Part shown: positions 49,601-60,445 of the stretch, piece by piece
Layout of the letters: every line of letters begins with the position of its first letter
Numbering within the stretch: the stretch's first letter is position 1
Translations under genes and position numbers: made by a program
Source: Talinum fruticosum
Taxonomy: Eukaryota > Streptophyta > Magnoliopsida > Caryophyllales > Talinaceae
Reading direction: 5' to 3'
Length of the DNA stretch: 64,000 nt
Assembly: GCA_021018815.1 (NCBI GenBank)
Contig: JAITYX010000017.1
Location: 4,216,001-4,280,000 of the forward strand
Notes under the pieces: model-generated
Databases searched by the model: none
Told to the model about the DNA's origin: nothing
The model's input: the letters and a program-made list of their open reading frames with translations, nothing else

Positions 49601-52600
49601 ATTTCTGATGGTGGTGGTGCTGGTAAGGGAACATCAGAATATAATATTATCAACGTGGAGCCATTTAACCCCGGCAATAATTTGTCATGTGATGAAATGA
49701 AAACTTCAACAGATTGCACAGAGGATTACTTTGTAAAATTAGCTAATATTCTCTTTGACTTCACTAACGAGGAGATGCTTGAGGATGCTATTGATAAGTC
49801 ATATCTTGATGGTCTGAGTTCACTCTTATTAAACTCACCCTATGACGCTGATGATGAAATGCCAAAAGTTTCTGAAACAGAAGAACCAGCTGTGCCAGTT
49901 GTGTATCCTTATATAGTCAGCACAGATCCAGAACAAAAGATTTGTGCTGCAGAGAGTCATTTGGGTGTACAGGAATGCACTTCAGGGAATCAAATCCCAA
50001 CATCTGCAACTGTAAATTCTCAGTTGCTGGAATACTGTAATGGTGTTTTGTGCTGCACGTTGAATACTGAGGATCCAGAAATTCCTCGCAACGATCATAT
50101 TGTTCTTTCTGGAAGGGCACGCCGAGCATCTGCTCCTAGAAGAACTCAAAGTGAGGCTAATTACCTGAAAATGCCCGGTAAGGATGGCAATGGGAATCTA
50201 GCTAGTGAAGGGCCACGTTCAATCATTTTAGAACTTTCAGATTCTGGCAATCTACAGCCTGGTGTTGGTGGAATCAATCAGAAAGGCAAGGCACCACCAA
50301 TCATTAGAGGTCGGGGATGTTATGTTGCAGACTTTACAACCACAGAACCTGCAGGAGAGCCCCTGTCATCGGACCAATCTGAGGAACAATTTTCTGAGAG
50401 TGATGGTGACATTCCTTGTTTTTCGGAGATTGAAGCAATGGTACAACGAGTTAGCTGTTACCGAATATTACTGTAATAAATGCATTTAAGCTTTCTCTGA
50501 TCACTTCAATTGTTGCTGCAGATACTTGGTATGGACTTATGGCCTGACGATGAGGATTCTTTCTGTAGTAGGCAAGGTAACCTAGTCATTTACCTAGGCG
50601 GTCTGGTTCTCCAGTTTTGCTGAAATTTTCTCCTTATGTTTTGTCTTTTAGCAGATTTTGATTACAAAGACATCTGTGATCTTTGAAGTTGTTGTGATAA
50701 CATGCGAAGGTCCTATGTAGATGTCTCTTCATTGTTATGCTTGAGTACCATTTTTCATGAATTCAGGTTATTGGGTATTCTGTGCACCTAGGGTGGCATC
50801 AAAATTTAAGCATCCAAACATTATAAGTTGATGCATTTTATTTGTTCTTGCTTTCCTATCTTGAGGCAATTGCAAATACAAGTGTCCTTACATGAGATTG
50901 TTCTGGGGCTCTTGGATAGCAGGTCTCTCAGTGATCCATTCTTGGTATTTTGGTGAATCATCTTGCATCTGGGTTCTCTCTCTTCTTCTCTTATTGATTT
51001 TTTTTTGTTGGGGGTGGGGGGTTCTCTTAGCCCTTGAAATTTTCGACCTTTTCCTTTGATTTTGTGGGGTGAACCTATGAACAGGACTTCTTGCAATGTT
51101 TTGCTTTTGAAGATTTTAAGTGAATGTTTTCCATCTTTCTTTTTGTTTTTTGGATGAGTCTACCACAATTACCCTCCAATGTCATAGAGGCAAGTTTGTC
51201 TAAATCTGGATCTCCCTATAGTCTATACCTTACTTAGGCAGAATCTATGCTGGAATTCATTGTTGATGTTGTAACCTATCTGCAGGATAATAATTAATTA
51301 ATCATTTATTTTTGATTGATTGATTGATTGAATGGTTTATTTGTATGATGTTGCTTTCTTCACTTTCAGTTGCAAAATATCAGGATGAGGGTGCTATGAG
51401 GGCAATCATTAGGCTGGAACAGCAAGCTCATTCCAAAATGCAAAGAGGTATTGCTGAACATGGAGCATTGGCAAATTTGTGTGGTCGACATTCCACATAC
51501 TATATTAAGAAACCTGAGGTAATTGAGCTGTAGTAGGGTTTTTTTTTTTTTTTTTTTTGCAATTTTTAACGTTTAATGCGTTTTTGGCACTTGCTATCTG
51601 ATTGACAGTTTCTATACTACTTGCTTGACTTTTTCACCCTTCTTCAATTGGTTAGGTCTTGCTGGGAAGAGGAGCAGATGATGTTCCTGTTGATATTGAG
51701 TTGGGAAGGGAAGGCCGTGCAAACACGATATCAAGGCGGCAGGTGAGATTTAGCAATACCAATTTTTTGTAGTTTTAGTGGTTGTTTCCTTTCGCATTCT
51801 TTAATCTTCCTTGTCCAATTCGATTGTGTGTACTTAGTTCTCGTGAATCACATCCAAATCCAAATTCATACACTACAGTCTCACCTATGGGGAAGGGTGC
51901 CCCCCCTCCTCCCAAATAAAAAAATGGAAAGAGGCTGTACTTAAACCCTAGAGTTAAAACCATCAGCTGTGGAGAAAAAGGTGTAAGGGCTAGTTTAGTA
52001 AGCCATTTTGTTACTTTTCCTATCATCCAAGTACGGAAAAATTGCCTAAAAGAGACTTATCCAACTGTCTGGAAGGTGGGATTTAGTTATCGTGAGGTTT
52101 TTGTTCTTTTTTATATGTGTGTGCATGCGTTAAAGCATTGATGGGAATAGGGTTTGATTCCTGCTATGAAAATGGGTGCTGAACATCTTATTATATATCA
52201 TCAGGCTGCTATGCCTGGAAAACTAATGAATTCTGTTAATTCTTAATGTTGATACTATCTGAAATTGAATGATAAAATAAGATATGTAATGTCCGTTATT
52301 CCTAAATCCTAAATGAAGAGTCATACATAGTAACATACCTGTAGCCACATAGCTCATTAATATATTTCGGTTTGGTTGATGCCCACATGCATTTTGAGCA
52401 TGTAGTGTCATTCTTCCCTCCTGTATGCCTTTTAGCACTTGTATAGAGGACACTGTACCTATATGTTGCAGAGAAGCTAGATTCTTGCAATTTCTATTGG
52501 TCACCCATCTGATGTGGTTTTGGTGGAGTTTTGTGCTGTTGTGGTTGGTCACATTGCTTCATGTGTTACTCTTATCTTTCTCCTTTTGTTAATAAGAATA

Positions 52601-53863
52601 CTCTTGCTTTCGAGAGAAAGAAAAAGGGACAAATATTTAAATCAATAGAAATGAAATGTTTCATTACTGAAGCCAGGAATTCATTACCAGATATGTTAGC
52701 TCAGTCTGCAGAATTGAACTCTATACTTTTGTGTAAAAGTTCACTGTCTGGCTGTTCATTAGTTCTACATTCAGCAATCAGCCTTACTGCCTATGTGAAA
52801 CTGAGAAATACCCACTTTCTTCTTTACACTTTTCCTTACCTGTACGAAACTTTCCAGTCATCACCTTTGATATGGCATGTTTGTGGCTTATAGTACTGAT
52901 TCCTTTCGTTCTCTCTCTTTTTCAATCACCAGGCAATTATCAAGATGGACAAGGATGGAACTTTTTATGTGACGAATCTTGGCAAGCGCTCAATCTTTGT
53001 GGGTGAACATGAAATATCAAAGGGAGAATGCCTCCGTCTTCACTCATATTGCTTAATTCAGGTATATAATTACAGAGTCTGATGAGATTCGCTCAAAGTT
53101 TCACTATTCAATTAACCATGTGCCATATCTGTGTAATTACGCTATATCTATACACCAAGTCATAAACACTTCACTCATTGTTTAGTTTTCAAACTGTACC
53201 ACCCATGTCTGGTGAATAAGCTCCCCATGTCATTCCCAAGTCAAAATTTGTTTGACTCGGTGGTTGTAATAATGACACTAAATACCCTTAAAAGTTCAGC
53301 ATGCTGAGAGTCAACTTTAAAAGTTCGATTATTCTTATCCGATACCCCTAAATTTGGGATTATTGGTGTTTTTTAAAAAACAAAAAACAGCTGCCCGGGT
53401 AGGACCTTGGACATTGGTTTGGTTTGACAAATATGTTTTCTAGATATCTGAAAAAGTTAAAATACAAGTACTGCATTTATTTTGTAAGAAGCAACAGTAT
53501 TGGGTTGTTTTTACTTGAGAGTTTCTCTGAATTATATCATATTGATGTGTCCAAGACTATTTCTCTGGCTTTTAATTATAACATATTAACATTGTTCTAG
53601 AAGTACACTGCATGCACGCACGCACACAGACACATTTACGCCATGGCATTGCGGGACTTGTCTCGATTTCTTCTACTTTTTACTTTTAGTTTTATTTCCG
53701 CAATTGCTGTAGAAAATAGTTAGTAATACAACAAAATGCAAAAACAGCTAAAGAGTTCCCATGATGTTGGTTCTGTCTGCAGATTAGGCAAATGTCGTTC
53801 ATGTTTGTGATCGGGGAGGCGTGTGTGAAGCAATATCTGAGCAATGGTGCCCGAAAATCCTAG
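46648..53863 (+). CDS. MCRS_N + FHA domain protein, EMB1967/microspherule type (copy B)
   Basis: Paralogue of the gene at 30282, with the same inferred nuclear role. Exons: 46648-46716, 48722-50440, 50522-50576, 51370-51518, 51656-51742, 52933-53061 and 53783-53863; 2289 bases, 762 residues. Exon lengths 69, 55, 149, 87 and 129 equal those of copy A; exon 2 is 66 bases shorter. MCRS_N (TPWSAKDDLLLKKALE, SLAKGAVQFSRRFTI, RWNSLLYD) and basic KRKAESIRGCYYAWRKRM are present. The FHA domain has VLLGRGADDVPVD, TISRRQ, NLGKRSIFVG and the C-terminal end MSFMFV...CVKQYLSNGARKS, which keeps the family frame that copy A has lost. The counterpart of exon 4 (50655 onward) is damaged, with a deletion removing its donor; skipping it keeps the frame. 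Intron 1 is 2.0 kb against 0.23 kb in copy A. Confidence 0.88.
50655..50686 (+). pseudogene. Relic of exon 4 in copy B
   Basis: The acceptor TTTTAGCAG and the first codons (DFDYKDIC) match exon 4 of copy A. About 50 bases including the rest of the exon and its donor are deleted, and an in-frame TGA follows at 50684-50686. Use of this acceptor would truncate the protein before the FHA domain. Confidence 0.7.
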
Positions 53864-54527
53864 ACCAAGGTGCTCGGCATTTTATGATTTAGACAACCAC
53901 AAGCACACGAGGTGCTCTCGTTCTGCTGCACTTATGAGCGTGTTTGGGGTTAGCTCATTGTATCTATTATCTAGGGTAGGTAGGAATAACAATGATGTTT
54001 AACAGTAACCTAGGCTTGTAAATTGAATGCTAACTTGGTAACTAGTAGGAATTACTTCAGCTAACAAAGATCCCTGTGTCTCTTCAACTCAATTAAAGCC
54101 CTTGCATACCTTTGTGTGAACAAAAATGCAAAGCTAGTTTGGGCTAGCACGGAATGGAAGCTTTCAAGTTTTATACTAGAGCTGGCAACTAGGTTGGCTC
54201 GGTCAGTCCCAACGTTGCTTCGCCCACTATAGAACGCTGGCCTGACTGGTCTATATAAGCAGGTTTGGTAAGGGATGAACTCGACGGGATGATGTCAAAG
54301 ATGAAACCGATCATATAAGAGCTTGTAGAGTACAAGTACAATAGGGTGTCATCTCAAAAATGATAATCCTTGTGCAGAAGTACCATCATATGGTCGGTAT
54401 TAAAATTAACACAATGTACTTGCAATGGGCCTCTCGTTATGTGGGTTTCCCTCACTCTGTACTATACATTAATCTCAAATAAGTGGAGATACTCTTGTAA
54501 CACCTCCCCCACCCCCCCAAACCCCAA

Positions 54528-54529
<2 letters not shown>
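53864..54529. other. 3' UTR and flank of copy B
   Basis: The first 250 bases match the 3' UTR of copy A (AAGGTGCTCGGCATTTTATG). Beyond about 54110 the similarity ends. A TGTAACACCTCCCCC at about 54497 looks like an LTR start, but no matching end or duplication was found. Confidence 0.45.

Positions 54530-54588
<59 letters not shown>
54530..54588. repeat. (AT)n microsatellite
   Basis: Uninterrupted AT dinucleotide run of nearly 60 bases. Confidence 0.9.
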
Positions 54589-54591
<3 letters not shown>

Positions 54592-55940
54592 GTACCTGCT
54601 TTTAATTCTTATGATGTACTGGAGATTGATTTAAGTGATTTGGTACTGGTCTTTTTAAATTAGGTTTTAGATTTAAGTCTTAAGAATAAATTAGGTTTCA
54701 TATTTACACTCTAATAAGGTGATGTTAAAAATATGTAGACAAATGTTGAATAAGACTATAAGATGTTGTTAATCATTAATTTGCTGTTATTGACTTTATA
54801 AAAAGAAATTTATTTGGTTTAATTTTTTCAAACGAATATTTTGACATATCAGTTAATTCACAGGTCATTCAGTGTTTTTGACCCTAGTAAAATACTAATT
54901 AACAATAACTAGTGTTTAGACTAATATTTAAAGTCGCGTTTCTTAAATATTTAAAAATAATTATTTTGACACTTAAAAGTAACTTTTTCGGTAAAAGAAT
55001 ATCCTTCATTGATTTTTTATATTATCAGCAAAGTTATACTTATTCTTTTATAATAATTTATAACAATCAGCTACCTTTATAGCCAAAATTACTGGATATA
55101 ATTTCTTCAATCACTTAGTCATTAGTCATTCTATAATAGTTAAATTCTAAAAGCAATATGCTACTGATACAACTATCTGTTATCTAAATAAATATATGCT
55201 ACTAAAACTATACGTTGTTGAAACTACTTATTTTACCGAACAGTCCTATATGAAAATCACCGCTTAAGAGACATGACATTCTTTACTTCAAATAAAAAGA
55301 AATAGAAAAAGAGGCATGATATAATTGATGTTGTCATCTTTGCCCTTTGTAGTTCCCTTTCTTTCATTAGTGTGCGGGAGGTGGAGAAGTTGGGATTCTT
55401 TCTCAAGTTTTTTGACTTTGTTATAAGCAGTTGCCTCTCCTACTGGGTTTGTGATTAACCCAAGCACTAGTCTTAGTCCAACAGATTACCTTCCTTGGAA
55501 AATTATGACATCTTTTACTAATCATTTTGCAAGGAGTACTTCTTAGTTAAACTCTCACTTTCACTCCTAAACACTAATTTTTACTGTATTATGCGCTGTA
55601 ATAATTTTCAAAACTTGTACACAAATATACTTCCTTCATTTTAAGATACATGTTATTTTAATGACTAATTTATCAATTTTATTCTTATTAGTTGTTTTAT
55701 TTTTCTCTTTTTTTCATTATTTTTTCATTTTCGATGAAATTTTAGGGTAACTTGGTCTTTTAACACAAATTTTGTCATGAATTTAGAGTTTCCTTGAACT
55801 CCCTCATAACCTTAAAATGATAAGTATTTTGAAACAAATGGAGTATTATACTACAAAGGTTTTAGAAAAAGGAGCCTTTTTTCTGTGTACATAAGAATGC
55901 TAAATGAAGATTTGACAAAGGCCTTACTATTATGCTAATG
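54589..55940. other. AT-rich intergenic DNA, no gene seen
   Basis: No coding potential, RNA gene or transposon terminus recognised. Confidence 0.5.
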
Positions 55941-56162
55941 AGCGTTAGCTCAGGTGGCATTGATGTCACTTTCCTTAGTTGCAATTCTCCTTGTGTGGAG
56001 ATGAGTAAGATGGCCAACCAATCTCTTAAGCTTGGGTTCCCCTTTTCCCTGTGCTAGTAAATCTTATTGGATTCTCCTGAGACAGGACCCAATTAGAATG
56101 ACCCACACTTACTATTACAACCAACGAGTATATGATTTGGAGAATGTTCTAAAAAAAAAAAA
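55941..56162 (+). mobile_element. tRNA-derived SINE
   Basis: A-box TAGCTCAGGTGG at 55946-55957, B-box-like AGTTGCAATTCTCC at 55977-55990, a body of about 160 bases and an A-run at 56151-56162. Layout and size are those of plant SINEs; target duplication not found. Confidence 0.6.
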
Positions 56163-57222
56163 GTACAAGTTCGGATACTGCTCCTCTTTTCATATCTCAT
56201 TCTACAGAAAAAATAAAAAAATATTTAAAAATAATTTTTTTATCTTTTTGTCTAAATACGATAATTAAAAGTTACTTTTAAAACTCTAAGTTTCTCGTTT
56301 TAAATTTTAAAAATAGTTGAAATAGCTAACACAATCATAATAGAATTAATACTGTGATAAGAGAAAAGCTCTAGCCTCCTCCTCGTCCTCTCTTCCCCTT
56401 TTCTCTGAAAAATCATACCTTATTCTTTTCTTAGATGTTTCCGGTGACTTTTTCTTATTTTATTTCTTTGTTAGAGGAATATTATACAAGATTTGTACAT
56501 GTCCTCATTAGAGGTTATACAATGAAATAGCGATTAAGTGGAAGAGTAACTTTGAATAGAGTTTCAATTAATTCTTTCAATTGAAAGATTTATTTTGTTA
56601 TTTTAATTATGAATTTATTTGAGTTTGATTTTTTATTGTAGATATAGTATTATCTTCAATTATAAATTTATCCATTACTCTTAAAAAAATTAATGTAATC
56701 GTATATATATAATTACGTGAGAAGTCTCAAATACCCTCTGTTTGGTATAGACTATTGATTACATATAAAAGACATTTTATTTTTTTCTCCTTATATGACT
56801 TACCTTTTTTAAAAGAAAAAAGAATCTTATTTATATGTATAACTACTTGAGGAATGGAGCATAAGTTATAAGCTAAACAGACTATCAATGTGAAGTGTGG
56901 AGTGCTCTGAAATGCATAGGGGTATTTGGCCTTTTGCCCACTCTTCTTTTGGTAGCCAAGAATTCAGTGGATCCCCTCACCTTGCCCATTCTGGCATCCA
57001 TCCTCATGTTGCTTTTCTTTTATTGATTACTTCATTACTATATTATGGAATCTTATAATATATCATTGTCATTGTCTCAAAAAAAAAAATGAATTTTTTT
57101 TTCTTTCAAAAGGACAGTTCAGTTATCTTAATATTACGTTTAAGTGACGTTTCATTGAGCCCTTATCTCACGATATTCAACATAATTGAGTGTTTCATAA
57201 AAAGGACTTAATTAAGGGATCC
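56163..57222. other. AT-rich intergenic DNA, no gene seen
   Basis: Nothing recognised beyond homopolymer runs. Confidence 0.5.
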
Positions 57223-57230
57223 GTTAAAAT

Positions 57231-57746
57231 TAGGGTTGTAATTGAGCCAAATCGGCTCGCTAAGCGCTCCAACTCGCTCACTCAAAGCTCAACTCAAGCT
57301 CAAGTTAAACCGAGTCCGAGTAGAGCCCGAGCCGGCTTGAAGGCATAGCGAGCCGAGCCCGAGTTCAGCACGGCTCGGCTCAACTCAATTTGGTTCGGTT
57401 TGGGCTAAATAGTTTTTTTCGAAAAAACTTGTGTGAAGAGTATAAAATTACTTCTAAAATCACCAAAATTATATTCAAACCCTCATTTCGTAAATCAAAT
57501 ATAAAAACTATAAAATTTAGCGTCGGATTTTAACCTTAAATTTAGAAATTTGTTAAGTAAATTCAAAAAAAAAAAAAGAAACTTAGCCAATTCGAGCCAT
57601 ACCCGAGTCCAAACTTAAGCCATCCGAGCCAAACCCAAGCTTAGTCCGAGCCATTCGAGTCGACCCCAAGCTTAACTTGAGCCGCGCTAAAATGCAATCG
57701 AGTTGAGCCCAAACCTAACACTCGACTCGACTCCTTTATAACTCTA
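57231..57746. mobile_element. hAT-type MITE (copy 2, opposite orientation to 2471-2938)
   Basis: Starts TAGGGTTGTAATTGAGCC and ends TTATAACTCTA. Flanked by GTTAAAAT (57223-57230) and GTTAAAAC (57747-57754), a 7-of-8 duplication. Its AT-rich core is the reverse complement of the core at about 2624-2750. GAGCC-type subterminal repeats on both sides. Confidence 0.8.
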
Positions 57747-58007
57747 GTTAAAACAAAACAACAATATTTGAATAAGAGGAGTATTATAATAAAGGGATAC
57801 GATTCTAGTAGGTGAAAAATATCAAGATTCCTCGATGATAAACTATCAACCACTACTTGGGTAAAAGAAACTTCATGTATTTTGACCTTATTCATTTCTT
57901 ACATGAAGAGTCTAGACATCTACAATACTATTTAAAAATCTTAAGAAAAGTTTTGAAGGGACCAAATCCGCTTTTCTTTTAAATTGTAAGATTCTACTAA
58001 AATTAAG

Positions 58008-58186
58008 GGCGAGTTCGAATTAGCGTTTATAACCGCTAATTACTTATAACCACTCATAAATGCTCATAACCGTTCCTAATCGCTCATAAACGTTATAGCG
58101 ACTCATGACAACTCATAACAATTAGTTATAACCACTATAACGAGTACCCACTATAACAGCTTAATCATAAGCTCATATAATTATTT

Positions 58187-58267
<81 letters not shown>

Positions 58268-58482
58268 TTAAGAAAAAAATTATTAATATTATTATTATCA
58301 TTATAACGATTCAGTGAACGCTCATAATTATTATAGCAGACTTATAACCGCTTATTATAGCTCAAAACAGATTATAATCGCTAATTATAACAGTTCATAA
58401 TAGTTCATAACGAGTTATAAATATTATAATCGTTAATTTTAACAGATAAAACGAATAAGGTCTCAATTGACGGGGAAATATT
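58008..58482. repeat. Degenerate repeat of TTATAACCGCT-type units with (TAA)n/(TTA)n palindrome
   Basis: Units such as CTCATAACCGTT, TTATAACCACT and TTATAATCGCT recur on both sides of a central (ATAATG)n(ATA)n...(TTA)n stretch at 58186-58310 that can fold back on itself. The right end (ACGAATAAGG) resembles the inverse of the left end of the element at 13481. Probably a TIR-type non-autonomous element close to the BBX promoter. Confidence 0.45.
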
Positions 58483-58535
58483 TTTATGAATCAAGAGAGG
58501 AACAAAGGCAAGCTTAGCTTGCATCATTTTCCCTT

Positions 58536-58542
58536 TATAAAA
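58536..58542 (+). promoter_or_regulatory. TATA box of the BBX gene
   Basis: TATAAAA, predicting transcription from about 58567 and a 5' UTR of about 190 bases that contains the uORF at 58595. Confidence 0.55.
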
Positions 58543-58594
58543 TTTGTTTCACTCTTCCCCATTCCCCACTCTCTTTCATCCAATATTTAAAACC

Positions 58595-58756
58595 ATGGGT
58601 AGTTGCCCACCACCACCTCCCTCCAACCTTCCTCCTCCTCCTCCTCCTCCTCCTCCTCCTCCTCCTCCCCACCATTTTCTCTCTCTAAAAACCCCATCTT
58701 TCCTCCAAAAACCTGGAATTATCAAATCAAACCACCGCCCAAATCAAATCAGATGA
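58595..58756 (+). CDS. Upstream ORF with polyproline run overlapping the BBX start
   Basis: ATG in good context (ACCATGGG), 53 codons, starting MGSCPPPPPSNL followed by 13 consecutive Pro codons from a CTC/CCT microsatellite, and ending NHRPNQIR. Its stop TGA (58754-58756) overlaps the main BBX start ATG (58753-58755) as ATGA. A regulatory uORF is the likely role. Alternatively it may be a chance open frame over the microsatellite, or lie outside the real transcript. Confidence 0.5.
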   Translation: MGSCPPPPPSNLPPPPPPPPPPPPPHHFLSLKTPSFLQKPGIIKSNHRPNQIR

Positions 58757-60105
58757 AGATCCAGTGTGATGTTTGTGGGAAAAAAGAAGCCTCAGTCTTC
58801 TGCTCTGCTGATGAGGCTGCCCTCTGTGATGCCTGTGATCAAAGAGTCCACCATGCCAACAAACTCGCCTCCAAACATGAACGTTTCTCTCTTCTCCACC
58901 CCTCTCCTTCTCTTGCCCCTGTCTGTGACATCTGCCAGGTAAAAAAACCTCAATTTTTGGGTTGCTTTTTGGTGATCTTTTGTGGGATTTTTTGGGTGAC
59001 TTTTTGTGGGATTTTTGTGCAGGAAAAAGGGCACTTTTATTTTGCCAACAAGATCGAGCAATCTTATGTAGGGATTGTGAGCTACCACTACACGCAGCAA
59101 ATGAGCATACCCAGAAGCATAATAGGTTTCTTCTGACTGGGATCAAACTCTCTGCAATTTCTAACAACGATAATCCCAGTAGTGCTGAAAATGGAGGTGA
59201 CCCAGTTCCTGATTTCAAGCCGGCAAAAACCCACCTCAGAAATCTCCCTGTTTTGAGCAACAACATTATTAATGGTGGAACTAATCCTGCAATTAGTTGT
59301 GCCAGTAATCAGCAGTTGGGTTGTGGTGGATCAACCAGTAGTATATCAGAATACTTGATTGAGATGCTTCCTGGATGGCATTTTGAAGACTTTTTCCTTG
59401 ATTCTGCCTCTCCTGCTCCCTTTGGTTTCTGTAAGGTTTGCTTCCATTCCTCCCCAGAAAACAAAAAAGAAAAAACCACTTTTTTCCCAATTTGATTGCT
59501 TTCCTGATTTGGTTCTGACACCTATTCAATGTACCTGGTGTACTGTGTCACTCTATTAATTCACAGGTCTATGATCGATTTGAGAGTATGATGACACACT
59601 ATATCATGTATATCTGATAATTAATTCTTCTATTTTTTTAGTGTGTCAGCAAATTTAGCCAGTAAATTCTTCTGATTTATATCGATTTTCTTGGGTTTTA
59701 GCAATCTGGGCATTTATAACTTGGATGAAAGATGGTAACTCTGTGTAAATTTTGATGTGGCTGCAGAATGGAACCAAGAATGAAGTGGGAGGTTCTGATG
59801 ATATGATGTCATTTTTGGATGTAGATTTTGGCAAAGAACTGACAACCTCTTCCCAATCTGAGAATTTGGGGATTAGGGTTCCTCAAGCTCCAGCAGCAGC
59901 AACAAGTATTTTTGGTCAGGCTGGAAATTTTCATTTTCAGAATGAGAATGGATTATTATTGGCTAATCAAGGGGCAAAACAGCAAGAGACAAGTGTGAAT
60001 GGAGCCACAAAAGTGAACAGAAAGTGGAGGAAAGATGATGGATTTACTGTTCCTCAAATTATTCAATCTGTGGGCTCTAATAAGAGACCCAGGACTTTTT
60101 GCTAG
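58753..60105 (+). CDS. BBX21: Double B-box zinc-finger protein, BBX21/STH2 type (three exons, one apparent frameshift)
   Basis: B-box transcription regulator of structure group IV; BBX21 promotes photomorphogenesis with HY5 and is a COP1 target (knowledge). Exons 58753-58938, 59023-59435 and 59767-60105. B-box 1 is complete (C5, C8, C17, D20, C25, C28, H33, H42: MKIQCDVCGKKEASVFC...). B-box 2 (ALLFCQQDRAILCRDCELPL...NEHTQKHNRFLLTG) and the BBX21 signatures SISEYLIEMLPGW, ENLGIRVPQ and DDGFTVPQI follow. As given, exon 2 begins GAAAAAGGGC, one base short of the frame that encodes B-box 2; literal splicing ends about 37 residues later, at 59134-59136. One more A in the A-run restores a 312-residue protein, so a sequencing error is more likely than a null allele. 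Confidence 0.88.
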
Positions 60106-60439
60106 ATACATGTTAGTATGATTGCATTTTGCCTTCCTCCCCTTTTTGTTTGGAGGGGTTACTTTTGTGCTGAATGGAAATTCAGATGGGGTTTTTTGGG
60201 GGTCATTTCTTTCTAGGGTGTACTTGTGACTATATTCTCTGTAAATTTGGACAAAATCTAATGCATTTTCCTTTCTCAGCTAAGCTAATTGTTCCTAATC
60301 TTAGTGTGAAACTTGTCAAGGGCAAAGCTAACTGTTCCAAAAATAACACGAGAATTTTTCATCCAAGTATATTCACACGCACTCTTGAATATGTTTCCTT
60401 ATTCTACATATATCAGCATGATATTCGAGTTGTACTCCA

Positions 60440-60445
60440 AATAAA
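60440..60445 (+). terminator. Candidate polyadenylation signal of the BBX gene
   Basis: AATAAA about 335 bases after the stop codon. Confidence 0.35.

Noticed and set aside
56880..57010. Possible miRNA precursor
   Set aside because: Some fragments resemble known miRNA strings superficially, but no clean fold-back arm was found.
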